Positions 8,319-20,800 of a DNA stretch of 64,000 bases are shown one piece after another. The notes below the pieces were generated by a model, which was given only the letters and a program-made list of their open reading frames with translations, ran no database searches and was not told the DNA's origin. How positions within the stretch are numbered: the first letter of the stretch is position 1; every line of letters begins with the position of its first letter. The position numbers and the translations under genes were made by a program. Source of the DNA: Nemertoderma westbladi (taxonomy: Eukaryota; Xenacoelomorpha; Nemertodermatida; Nemertodermatidae); assembly GCA_032718475.1 (NCBI GenBank), contig JAUCBJ010009136.1:1-64000 (forward strand), in the 5' to 3' direction.

Positions 8319-10977
8319 ATCGACTCCTTTTATTCCAAACCGCCCAAAAACCTTAAGTGAGTACATCGACCGTCTGGATCCCGCCCCAAAATCCCATAAT
8401 GGCCATGACAAACCACAAATGACGACAGGAACGACAGCGCGAGAAACAAAGAATATGGACAACTTACCTGTAAAACCACTGAAAGTAATAACCTACAACT
8501 GCCAAGGCTACAGCAGAAACCGACACTACATTAACACGCTACTAAGCACGGAACACCCCGACATATTGATACTCCAGGAGCACTGGCTTGGGCACAGAGA
8601 AACAACCTTTAATTTCGGTAAAACGCAAATGAACAAAAATTACTCATGTAAACCAGGTCAATATACCGTTGCCATCGGGATGGACAACGGCAAACCACGA
8701 GTTAGAGGTGAAGGTGGTGTTGCTTTTTTCACTAGGAACGACATCGCACCTTTCTGTACATCTTTGGAAACCAACTCTGATCGAATTGTAGCCATGACCT
8801 TAGACAACATGTATGACAGCAACATAACAGTAGTAGGACTGTACATGCCATACAACAGCGGAGAGACATATAGCGAAATGAACTACATACAGGAATGCGG
8901 CAAACTATCATCACTACTCGACGACGCTAAGCAAAATGGAAACGAGCTCCTGGTAGCAGGCGACATCAATGGAATCCTCCCACACCACAATCAATCAAAT
9001 AAGAAATCCTTCGGCAAGTTGTTCACTGACAATATCACAGAACCGTTTCAGTTACAAACCACAAACAACGCACCAATAACCACAGGTGGACATGCAAGCT
9101 TTTTCTTTAGATCAAAGAACAAGACCATCCTGCGAGAGTCACTGATAGACTACATCACTAACACCACGGGCATAGGAAACGGGCTTTCTACAACCCATAC
9201 CTACAAACCAACCTTCGACAACATATCAGATCATACACCAATTATGTCCACGTACAAACTACCAGCATACACCAACAACCAACATCTACCACTACCTTCT
9301 AAACTCAGCAAATGCCGTGTTTTCCTATTTAACAAGGCAACAGATGAGGAAAAGAAACAATACAAGAAGCAAATTGAACGGGCCCTTCAAAATATCAACA
9401 ACGCAAACAATATAGACAATTCCACAACAACAAACCAGATGGCGGATCTCATCACAAACATAATACTACAGGCCGCAAAATCCCACATTCCTTCAATAGT
9501 GCCAAAAAAACTAAACAAATGGAAAAGAAGATGGAAGGACACTTCAAAACCACCACAGGAAAACACAGCAGACGCCAACGCAAATAGAAAATCGCTACAA
9601 AGCCTGCAGCAGAGACGAAGCTGCAAAAGACTGGCCCATGAGGCATACAAGCAACACATCCTAAGCTTAGCTGAAAACTGCAAATTGTCACCCGAAAAAT
9701 TCTGGAACACCTTAAAAGATGAGGAACAACAGTCGTCTGACATAGCCAACACAAACTCCGATAACATATATCGCCACTATAAAGCCTTCTTCGAATCAGA
9801 GCGAAACAACAGAGAGGAAATAGATACAAACACACAACAACGCACACAAAACGCTAGTGAGCCCATCCAAAAGATCACCCCCCACCAGGTCGATGAAGCA
9901 ATAAAATCACTCAACAAACGTAAATCGGCCGACATCAACAACCTATCTGCCGAACACCTCCTACACGGCAGAACAGTACCACTACTCACCCAATTCCTTG
10001 CAGACCTATACAACATGATGCAGTTAACCAATACTTTCCCTGACAACCTATGTACAAGTTTACTAATCCCACACCTGAAGGGAAATAACCGCAGTAAACA
10101 TCACGCCGATAGCTACAGAGCGATATCTATTCTCTCCATTCTGGTGAAACTATGGGAAACAATAGTCATGCCGCAATTCACAAAAGAAAAACCAAGTGAC
10201 CTCCAGATGGCGTACAAAAAAGGTATCAGTAGCGAAATGACATATTCCATGTCAAACAGGCTCATTAAACGCTTCACCAATGGCGGATCTACCATCCACA
10301 TGCTAGCGATCGATCTGACTGCTGCCTTTGACAGCATCGATCACAGAACACTTTTCGAAAAGCTACAAAAAACAGACATTAACAAACGACTAATTAATCT
10401 ACTGGAAGCATATTACCACAACTCAACCGCCCACATGAGAACAGGCAGAAGGGTGTACACTGAACCTATCAAACTCGGCAAAGGAATACGGCAAGGAGGC
10501 ATACTATCTGCCTGGCTCTTCAATTTCTACTTACAAGACCTCTTCGAGACCCTAGGAGAATCTGGGCTAGGACTACATCTCGGCACAGAATCATACCCGG
10601 CCCTTGGTTACGCCGACGACCTATTGTTGCTAGCAAACCTTAAGGATGATCTCCAACAACAAATCGATATATGCACCACGTTCTTTGCCAGAAATGGCCT
10701 CACCATAAACACAAAAAAATCGCATTACGTAAGATGTACCGGTACGCAACCAAAAACAACACCAATTGAACGTACGCAACCAAAAACAACCATACAAGTA
10801 GGATCAGTTTTCCTACGCGAGGAGGCCAGCTGTAAATACCTAGGTTTACCACTTCCAGGTACACCGCAAACGATCAGAGACCACATAACCAAGCGCTGCT
10901 GGTGGAACGTATCAAGGATGCGATCACGGGGCCTAACAGCCCACGACGTACCTCTACAAATCACCAAAAAAATCTGA
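8062..10977 (+). CDS. LINE B ORF2: endonuclease/reverse transcriptase, prematurely stopped
   Basis: 971 residues. The first 130 or so are Thr-rich and overlap the upstream ORF; a more plausible start is the ATG at 8455 (residue 132, MDNLPVKPLKVITYNCQ), just before the endonuclease. The endonuclease shows N146 in ITYNCQGY, LILQEHWL, AGDINGI and SDHTPIM. The reverse transcriptase shows LAIDLTAAFDSIDH (about residue 750), GIRQGGILSAWLF and GYADDLLLL (about 850). The frame ends at a TGA (10,975-10,977); homologous-looking protein text (ICLPSITYGIA) continues in the same frame past it, so this stop is probably a mutation within the thumb/C-terminal region. Confidence 0.9.
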   Translation: MTTMTEEEPTSQDIPATTNKTATTTNPTTMTFLDKTSMCPSIKLNHYTGTTRRKTTYDTLLTITRRPTTTTKTTVATITKNTAAFKSTPFIPNRPKTLSEYIDRLDPAPKSHNGHDKPQMTTGTTARETKNMDNLPVKPLKVITYNCQGYSRNRHYINTLLSTEHPDILILQEHWLGHRETTFNFGKTQMNKNYSCKPGQYTVAIGMDNGKPRVRGEGGVAFFTRNDIAPFCTSLETNSDRIVAMTLDNMYDSNITVVGLYMPYNSGETYSEMNYIQECGKLSSLLDDAKQNGNELLVAGDINGILPHHNQSNKKSFGKLFTDNITEPFQLQTTNNAPITTGGHASFFFRSKNKTILRESLIDYITNTTGIGNGLSTTHTYKPTFDNISDHTPIMSTYKLPAYTNNQHLPLPSKLSKCRVFLFNKATDEEKKQYKKQIERALQNINNANNIDNSTTTNQMADLITNIILQAAKSHIPSIVPKKLNKWKRRWKDTSKPPQENTADANANRKSLQSLQQRRSCKRLAHEAYKQHILSLAENCKLSPEKFWNTLKDEEQQSSDIANTNSDNIYRHYKAFFESERNNREEIDTNTQQRTQNASEPIQKITPHQVDEAIKSLNKRKSADINNLSAEHLLHGRTVPLLTQFLADLYNMMQLTNTFPDNLCTSLLIPHLKGNNRSKHHADSYRAISILSILVKLWETIVMPQFTKEKPSDLQMAYKKGISSEMTYSMSNRLIKRFTNGGSTIHMLAIDLTAAFDSIDHRTLFEKLQKTDINKRLINLLEAYYHNSTAHMRTGRRVYTEPIKLGKGIRQGGILSAWLFNFYLQDLFETLGESGLGLHLGTESYPALGYADDLLLLANLKDDLQQQIDICTTFFARNGLTINTKKSHYVRCTGTQPKTTPIERTQPKTTIQVGSVFLREEASCKYLGLPLPGTPQTIRDHITKRCWWNVSRMRSRGLTAHDVPLQITKKI

Positions 10978-11623
10978 AACACAATCTGCCTCCCGTCTAT
11001 CACATATGGTATTGCAAGCAAATGTGGATGACGCCTCTGTGACCCAACTATCAATAGAAATACGAAAGGCGATGAGATCGATCATTGGCGTGGGGAACTA
11101 CGTCTCAAACAACACCCTACACAATCTGTTGCGATGCGACAACCTGGAATCAATCGTCGCACACAGCAGATGTAGACTCCTGTACAGCGCCGTCAACTCA
11201 GGAAACATAAAAATTGCACACCTCTACACAACACTGCTTAGCCAACACCTATGCGATATCTACACAGAACCAACTTTTGTCGAGTACTCCATTGCGAGTT
11301 GGAGGAGTAACCTACCCACCCTACACAGCATCGTAACAGCCTCCTACAACATAAAACTGGTGATCAAGGGCTCACGAAAACACTGCAAGCCCGTCCTGAG
11401 CACCAAGGACTGTTTCAACACGTGGTATCTCGAAAGCATCCTAAATATTCCAAACGCAAACTACTCCATAAAGAACCAATGCATACGAGACTACTACAAA
11501 CTGCCGACACTGGACGCGAACAACCAAACAGGTTTCACACGGACTCACTTTCAACTCCACCACATAACAAGCACACAAATCACACGCATTTCCGATCATG
11601 ACAAATACTATTTGATTTCATAA
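10978..11623 (+). pseudogene. LINE B ORF2 C-terminal remainder, out of frame
   Basis: After the TGA the original frame continues for about 18 codons (to SITYGIA, near 11,020). Similarity then moves to the next frame, which is open from about 11,006 to 11,623 (205 residues from an internal ATG). The shift therefore lies between roughly 11,010 and 11,030. The displaced part has the Leu/Ile-rich helical character and scattered Cys/Trp of a LINE C-terminus (RKAMRSIIGVGNYV and onward) but no clear zinc knuckle. It is read as the decayed tail of ORF2 and not as a separate gene. Confidence 0.8.
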
Positions 11624-11911
11624 TTCCCACCTCCCTATAGTCTATAATAATATTCATTTGTTTCGGTGCATACAAACAACACTTGTGCCTTCAACAACCC
11701 TGTGTGTAATAGTTACACCCGTACACCTTATAGACACTACCGACAGACATCGTATACCCACTAATTATAATTAATTAACGGTAACATGTGACTACAGTGT
11801 AATGTAACCAATAGCATTGTTAATCTTAATTTTGTCGATTGTGTTTTGTTGCGTTTTTACTTGACCGACCATTTTACACAATAATAGCCGCCGGGGCCTC
11901 AAGCCGGTAAT

Positions 11912-11945
<34 letters not shown>
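11624..11945 (+). other. LINE B 3' UTR and poly-A tail
   Basis: Non-coding 292 bp followed by 30 A residues. Near the end is a GC-rich patch (about 11,888-11,908) with CCGG at both sides of GGCCTCAAG, able to form a small hairpin just before the tail, a plausible recognition structure for its reverse transcriptase. The A-run abuts satellite TTTGCGTGAC. Confidence 0.8.
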
Positions 11946-11949
<4 letters not shown>

Positions 11950-12839
11950 CGTGACATACTTTATGAACGCCCCCATATTTGTGTGACTTACTTTATGAAC
12001 GCCACCATATTTGCGTGACATACTTTATGAACGCCCTCATATTTGCGTGACATACTTTATGAACGCCCCCATATTTGCGTGACATACTTTATGAACGCCC
12101 CCATATTTGTGTGACTTACTTTATGAACGCCCACATATTTGCGTGACATACTTTATGAACGCCCTCATATTTGCGTGACATACTTTATGAATGCCCCCAT
12201 ATTTGCGTGACATACTTTATGAACGCCACCATATTTGCGTGACATACTTTATGAACGCCACCATATTTGCGTGACATACTTTATGAACGCCCCCATATTT
12301 GCGTGACATACTTTATGAACGCCCCCATATTTGCGTGACATACTTTATGAACGCCCCCATATTTGCGTGACATACTTTATGAACGCCACCATATTTGCGT
12401 GACATACTTTATGAACGCCCTCATATTTGCGTGACATACTTTATGAACGCCCCCATATTTGCGTGACATACTTTATGAACGCCCCCATATTTGTGTGACT
12501 TACTTTATGAACGCCCCCATATTTGCGTGACATACTTTATGAACGCCCTCATATTTGCGTGACATACTTTATGAACGCCCCCATATTTGCGTGACATACT
12601 TTATGAACGCCCCCATATTTGCGTGACATACGTTATGAACGCCCCCATATTTGCGTGACATACTTTATGAACGCCCCCATATTTGCGTGACATACTTTAT
12701 GAACGCCCCCATATTTGCGTGACATACTTTATGAACGCCCCCATATTTGCGTGACATACTTTATGAACGCCCCCATATTTGCGTGACATACTTTATGAAC
12801 GCCCCCATATTTGCGTGACATACTTTATGAACGCCCCCA

Positions 12840-14310
12840 TATTTGCGTGACATACTTTATGAACGGGAACGCCCCCATATTTGCGTGACATACTTTATGA
12901 ACGCCCCCATATTTGCGTGACATACTTTATGAACGCCCCCATATTTGCGTGACATACTTTATGAACGCCCCCATATTTGCGTGACATACTTTATGAACGC
13001 CCCCATATTTGCGTGAGATACTTAATGAACGGGAACGCCCCCATATTTGCGTGACATACTTTATGAACGCCCCCATATTTGCGTGACATACTTTATGAAC
13101 GCCCCCATATTTGCGTGACATACTTTATGAACGCCCCCATATTTGCGTGACATACTTTATGAACGCCCCCATATTTGCGTGACATACTTTATGAACGCCC
13201 CCATATTTGCGTGACATACTTTATGAACGCCCCCATATTTGCGTGACATACTTTATGAACGCCCCCATATTTGCGTGACATACTTTATGAACGCCCCCAT
13301 ATTTGCGTGACATACTTTATGAACGCCCCCATATTTGCGTGACATACTTTATGAACGGGAACGCCCCCATATTTGCGTGACATACGTTATGAACGCCCCC
13401 ATATTTGCGTGACATACTTTATGAACGCCCCCATATTTGCGTGACATACTTTATGAACGGGAACGCCCCCATATTTGCGTGACATACGTTATGAACGCCC
13501 CCATATTTGCGTGACATACTTTATTAACGCCCCCATATTTGCGTGACATACTTTATGAACGCCCCCATATTTGCGTGACATACTTTATGAACGCCCCCAT
13601 ATTTGCGTGACATACTTTATGAACGCCCCCATATTTGCGTGACATACTTTATGAACGCCCCCATATTTGCGTGACATACTTTATGAACGCCCCCATATTT
13701 GCGTGACATACTTTATGAACGGGAACGCCCCCATATTTGCGTGACATACTTTATGAACGCCCCCATATTTGCGTGACATACTTTATGAACGCCCCCATAT
13801 TTGCGTGACATACTTTATGAACGCCCCCATATTTGCGTGACATACTTTATGAACGCCCCCATATTTGCGTGACATACTTTATGAACGCCCCCATATTTGC
13901 GTGACATACTTTATGAACGCCCCCATATTTGCGTGACATACTTTATGAACGCCCCCATATTTGCGTGACATACTTTATGAACGCCCCCATATTTGCGTGA
14001 CATACTTTATGAACGCCCCCATATTTGCGTGACATACTTTATGAACGGGAACGCCCCCATATTTGCGTGACATACGTTATGAACGCCCCCATATTTGCGT
14101 GACATACTTTATGAACGCCCCCATATTTGCGTGACATACTTTATGAACGCCCCCATATTTGCGTGACATACTTTATGAACGCCCCCATATTTGCGTGAGA
14201 TACTTAATGAACGGGAACGCCCCCATATTTGCGTGACATACTTTATGAACGCCCCCATATTTGCGTGACATACTTTATGAACGCCCCCATATTTGCGTGA
14301 CATACTTTAT
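12840..14310. repeat. 1.18-kb higher-order repeat pair in the satellite
   Basis: The composite variant GTGAGATACTTAATGAACG recurs at about 13,015 and 14,197, 1182 bp apart, with the same surrounding order of 38-bp units. The same composite reappears at about 20,007, 28,709, 29,861 and 40,186. Confidence 0.8.
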
Positions 14311-17300
14311 GAACGCCCCCATATTTGCGTGACATACTTTATGAACGCCCCCATATTTGCGTGACATACTTTATGAACGCCCCCATATTTGCGTGACATA
14401 CTTTATGAACGCCCCCATATTTGCGTGACATACTTTATGAACGGGAACGCCCCCATATTTGCGTGACATACGTTATGAACGCCCCCATATTTGCGTGACA
14501 TACTTTATGAACGCCCCCATATTTGCGTGACATACTTTATGAACGCCCCCATATTTGCGTGACATACTTTATGAACGCCCCCATATTTGCGTGACATACT
14601 TTATGAACGCCCCCATATTTGCGTGACATACTTTATGAACGCCCCCATATTTGCGTGACATACTTTATGAACGGGAACGCCCCCATATTTGCGTGACATA
14701 CGTTATGAACGCCCCCATATTTGCGTGACATACTTTATGAACGCCACCATATTTGCGTGACATACTTTATGAACGCCACCATATTTGCGTGACATACTTT
14801 ATGAACGCCCCCATATTTGTGTGACTTACTTTATGAACGCCCCCATATTTGCGTGACATACTTTATGAACGCCACCATATTTGCGTGACATACTTTATGA
14901 ACGCCCCCATATTTGCGTGACATACTTTATGAACGCCACCATATTTGCGTGACATACTTTATGAACGCCACCATATTTGCGTGACATACTTTATGAACGC
15001 CCCCATATTTGCGTGACATACTTTATGAACGCCACCATATTTGCGTGACATACTTTATGAACGCCACCATATTTGCGTGACATACTTTATGAACGCCACC
15101 ATATTTGCGTGACATACTTTATGAACGCCACCATATTTGCGTGACATACTTTATGAACGCCCCCATATTTGCGTGACATACTTTATGAACGCCACCATAT
15201 TTGCGTGACATACTTTATGAACGCCCTCATATTTGCGTGACATACTTTATGAACGCCCCCATATTTGCGTGACATACTTTATGAACGCCCCCATATTTGC
15301 GTGACATACTTTATGAACGCCCCCATATTTGTGTGACTTACTTTATGAACGCCACCATATTTGCGTGACATACTTTATGAACGCCCCCATATTTGCGTGA
15401 CATACTTTATGAACGCCCCCATATTTGCGTGACATACTTTATGAACGCCCCCATATTTGTGTGACTTACTTTATGAACGCCACCATATTTGCGTGACATA
15501 CTTTATGAACGCCCCCATATTTGTGTGACTTACTTTATGAACGCCACCATATTTGCGTGACATACTTTATGAACGCCCCCATATTTGCGTGACATACTTT
15601 ATGAACGCCCCCATATTTGTGTGACTTACTTTATGAACGCCCCCATATTTGCGTGACATACTTTATGAACGCCCCCATATTTGTGTGACTTACTTTATGA
15701 ACGCCCCCATATTTGCGTGACATACTTTATGAACGGGAACGCCCCCATATTTGCGTGACATACTTTATGAACGGGAACGCCCCCATATTTGCGTGACATA
15801 CTTTATGAACGCCACCATATTTGCGTGACATACTTTATGAACGCCCCCATATTTGCGTGACATACTTTATGAACGCCCCCATATTTGCGTGACATACTTT
15901 ATGAACGCCCCCATATTTGCGTGACATACTTTATGAACGCCCCCATATTTGCGTGACATACTTTATGAACGCCCCCATATTTGTGTGACTTACTTTATGA
16001 ACGCCACCATATTTGCGTGACATACTTTATGAACGCCCTCATATTTGCGTGACATACTTTATGAACGCCCCCATATTTGTGTGACTTACTTTATGAACGC
16101 CCCCATATTTGCGTGACATACTTTATGAACGCCCCCATATTTGCGTGACATACTTTATGAACGCCCCCATATTTGCGTGACATACTTTATGAACGCCCCC
16201 ATATTTGCGTGACATACTTTATGAACGCCCCCATATTTGCGTGACATACTTTATGAACGCCCCCATATTTGCGTGACATACTTTATGAACGCCCCCATAT
16301 TTGCGTGACATACTTTATGAACGCCACCATATTTGCGTGACATACTTTATGAACGCCCTCATATTTGCGTGACATACTTTATGAACGCCCCCATATTTGC
16401 GTGACATACTTTATGAACGCCCCCATATTTGCGTGACATACTTTATGAACGCCCCCATATTTGTGTGACTTACTTTATGAACGCCCCCATATTTGCGTGA
16501 CATACTTTATGAACGCCCCATATTTGCGTGACATACTTTATGAACGCCCCCATATTTGCGTGACATACTTTATGAACGCCCCCATATTTGCGTGACATAC
16601 TTTATGAACGCCCCCATATTTGCGTGACATACTTTATGAACGCCCCCATATTTGCGTGACATACTTTATGAACGCCCCCATATTTGCGTGACATACTTTA
16701 TGAACGCCACCATATTTGCGTGACATACTTTATGAACGCCCCCATATTTGCGTGACATACTTTATGAACGCCCCCATATTTGCGTGACATACTTTATGAA
16801 CGCCCCCATATTTGCGTGACATACTTTATGAACGCCCCCATATTTGCGTGACATACTTTATGAACGCCCCCATATTTGCGTGACATACTTTATGAACGGG
16901 AACGCCCCCATATTTGCGTGACATACTTTATGAACGGAACGCCCCATATTTGCGTGACATACTTTATGAACGCCACCATATTTGCGTGACATACTTTATG
17001 AACGCCCCCATATTTGCGTGACATACTTTATGAACGCCCCCATATTTGCGTGACATACTTTATGAACGCCCCCATATTTGCGTGACATACTTTATGAACG
17101 CCCCCATATTTGCGTGACATACTTTATGAACGCCCCCATATTTGTGTGACTTACTTTATGAACGCCCCCATATTTGCGTGACATACTTTATGAACGCCCT
17201 CATATTTGCGTGACATACTTTATGAACGCCCCCATATTTGTGTGACTTACTTTATGAACGCCCCCATATTTGCGTGACATACTTTATGAACGCCCCCATA

Positions 17301-17859
17301 TTTGCGTGACATACTTTATGAACGCCCCCATATTTGTGTGACTTACTTTATGAACGCCCCCATATTTGCGTGACATACTTTATGAACGCCCCCATATTTG
17401 CGTGACATACTTTATGAACGCCCCCATATTTGCGTGACATACTTTATGAACGCCCCCATATTTGCGTGACATACTTTATGAACGCCACCATATTTGCGTG
17501 ACATACTTTATGAACGCCCCCATATTTGCGTGACATACTTTATGAACGCCCCCATATTTGCGTGACATACTTTATGAACGCCCCCATATTTGCGTGACAT
17601 ACTTTATGAACGCCCCCATATTTGCGTGACATACTTTATGAACGCCCCATATTTGCGTGACATACTTTATGAACGCCCCCATATTTGCGTGACATACTTT
17701 ATGAACGCCCCCATATTTGCGTGACATACTTTATGAACGCCCCCATATTTGCGTGACATACTTTATGAACGCCCCCATATTTGCGTGACATACTTTATGA
17801 ACGCCCCCATATTTGCGTGACATACTTTATGAACGCCCCCATATTTGCGTGACATACTT

Positions 17860-20800
17860 TATGAACGCCACCATATTTGCGTGACATACTTTATGAACGC
17901 CCTCATATTTGCGTGACATACTTTATGAACGCCCCCATATTTGCGTGACATACTTTATGAACGCCCCCATATTTGTGTGACTTACTTTATGAACGCCCCC
18001 ATATTTGCGTGACATACTTTATGAACGCCCTCATATTTGCGTGACATACTTTATGAACGCCCCCATATTTGCGTGACATACTTTATGAACGCCACCATAT
18101 TTGCGTGACATACTTTATGAACGCCCCCATATTTGCGTGACATACTTTATGAACGCCCCCATATTTGCGTGACATACTTTATGAACGCCCCCATATTTGC
18201 GTGACATACTTTATGAACGCCCCCATATTTGCGTGACATACTTTATGAACGCCCCCATATTTGCGTGACATACTTTATGAACGCCCCCATATTTGCGTGA
18301 CATACTTTATGAACGCCCCCATATTTGCGTGACATACTTTATGAACGCCCCCATATTTGCGTGACATACTTTATGAACGGGAACGCCCCCATATTTGCGT
18401 GACATACGTTATGAACGCCCCCATATTTGCGTGACATACTTTATGAACGCCCCCATATTTGCGTGACATACTTTATGAACGGGAACGCCCCCATATTTGC
18501 GTGACATACGTTATGAACGCCCCCATATTTGCGTGACATACTTTATGAACGCCCCCATATTTGCGTGACATACTTTATGAACGCCCCCATATTTGCGTGA
18601 CATACTTTATGAACGCCCCCATATTTGCGTGACATACTTTATGAACGCCCCCATATTTGCGTGACATACTTTATGAACGCCCCCATATTTGCGTGACATA
18701 CTTTATGAACGCCCCCATATTTGCGTGACATACGTTATGAACGCCCCCATATTTGCGTGACATACTTTATGAACGCCCCCATATTTGCGTGACATACTTT
18801 ATGAACGCCCCCATATTTGCGTGACATACTTTATGAACGCCCCCATATTTGCGTGAGATACTTTGAACGGGAACGCCCCCATATTTGCGTGATATACTTT
18901 ATGAACGCCCCCATATTTGCGTGACATACTTTATGAACGCCCCCATATTTGTGTGACATACTTTATGAACGCCCCCATATTTGCGTGACATACTTTATGA
19001 ACGCCCCCATATTTGCGTGACATACTTTATGAACGCCCCCGTATTTGCGTGACATACTTTATGAACGCCCCCATATTTGCGTGACATACTTTATGAACGC
19101 CCCCATATTTGCGTGACATACTTTATGAACGCCCCCATATTTGCGTGACATACTTTATGAACGCCCCCATATTTGCGTGACATACTTTATGAACGGGAAC
19201 GCCCCCATATTTGCGTGACATACGTTATGAACGCCCCCATATTTGCGTGACATACTTTATGAACGCCCCCATATTTGCGTGACATACTTTATGAACGGGA
19301 ACGCCCCCATATTTGCGTGACATACGTTATGAACGCCCCCATATTTGCGTGACATACTTTATGAACGCCCCCATATTTGCGTGACATACTTTATGAACGC
19401 CCCCATATTTGCGTGACATACTTTATGAACGCCCCCATATTTGCGTGACATACTTTATGAACGCCCCCATATATTTGCGTGACATACTTTATGAACGCCC
19501 CCATATTTGCGTGACATACTTTATGAACGCCCCCATATTTGCGTGACATACTTTATGAACGGGAACGCCCCCATATTTGCGTGACATACTTTATGAACGC
19601 CCCCATATTTGCGTGACATACTTTATGAATGCCCCCATATTTGCGTGACATACTTTATGAACGCCCCCATATTTGCGTGACATACTTTATGAACGCCCCC
19701 ATATTTGCGTGACATACTTTATGAACGCCCCCATATTTGCGTGACATACTTTATGAACGCCCCCATATTTGCGTGACATACTTTATGAACGCCCCCATAT
19801 TTGCGTGACATACTTTATGAACGCCCCCATATTTGCGTGACATACTTTATGAACGGGAACGCCCCCATATTTGCGTGACATACGTTATGAACGCCCCCAT
19901 ATTTGCGTGACATACTTTATGAACGCCCCCATATTTGCGTGACATACTTTATGAACGCCCCCATATTTGCGTGACATACTTTATGAACGCCCCCATATTT
20001 GCGTGAGATACTTAATGAACGGGAACGCCCCCATATTTGCGTGACATACTTTATGAACGCCCCCATATTTGCGTGACATACTTTATGAACGCCCCCATAT
20101 TTGCGTGACATACTTTATGAACGCCCCCATATTTGCGTGACATACTTTATGAACGCCCCCATATTTGCGTGACATACTTTATGAACGCCCCCATATTTGC
20201 GTGACATACTTTATGAACGCCCCCATATTTGCGTGACATACTTTATGAACGGGAACGCCCCCATATTTGCGTGACATACGTTATGAACGCCCCCATATTT
20301 GCGTGACATACTTTATGAACGCCCCCATATTTGCGTGACATACTTTATGAACGCCCCCATATTTGCGTGACATACTTTATGAACGCCCCCATATTTGCGT
20401 GACATACTTTATGAACGCCCCCATATTTGCGTGACATACTTTATGAACGCCCCCATATTTGCGTGACATACTTTATGAACGGGAACGCCCCCATATTTGC
20501 GTGACATACGATATGAACGCCCCCATATTTGCGTGACATACTTTATGAACGCCACCATATTTGCGTGACATACTTTATGAACGCCACCTTATTTGCGTGA
20601 CATACTTTATGAACGCCCCCATATTTGTGTGACTTACTTTATGAACGCCCCCATATTTGCGTGACATACGTTATGAACGCCACCATATTTGCGTGACATA
20701 CTTTATGAACACCCCCATATTTGCGTGACATACTTTATGAACGCCACCATATTTGCGTGACATACTTTATGAACGCCACCATATTTGCGTGACATACTTT

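Larger units (their letters stand above)
7881..11945 (+). mobile_element. LINE B: non-LTR retrotransposon with 30-A tail, disabled
   Basis: About 4.06 kb inserted in the satellite. It has a 48-bp leader, a small low-complexity ORF (7929-8318), a long endonuclease/RT ORF (8062-10977), a displaced C-terminal frame (to 11,623), a 3' UTR (11,624-11,915) and an uninterrupted run of 30 A (11,916-11,945). The left flank ends CCCCCATATT and the right resumes ATTTGCG, so at most about 3 bp (ATT) is duplicated. The sense strand is strikingly rich in A and C. One stop codon and one frameshift near the 3' end of the coding region make this copy non-functional as it stands. Confidence 0.93.

Noticed and set aside
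12860-12880. CENP-B box in the GGAACG satellite variant
   Set aside because: The 3' half (AACGGGA) matches but the essential TTCG and central A are missing, so the consensus is not met.
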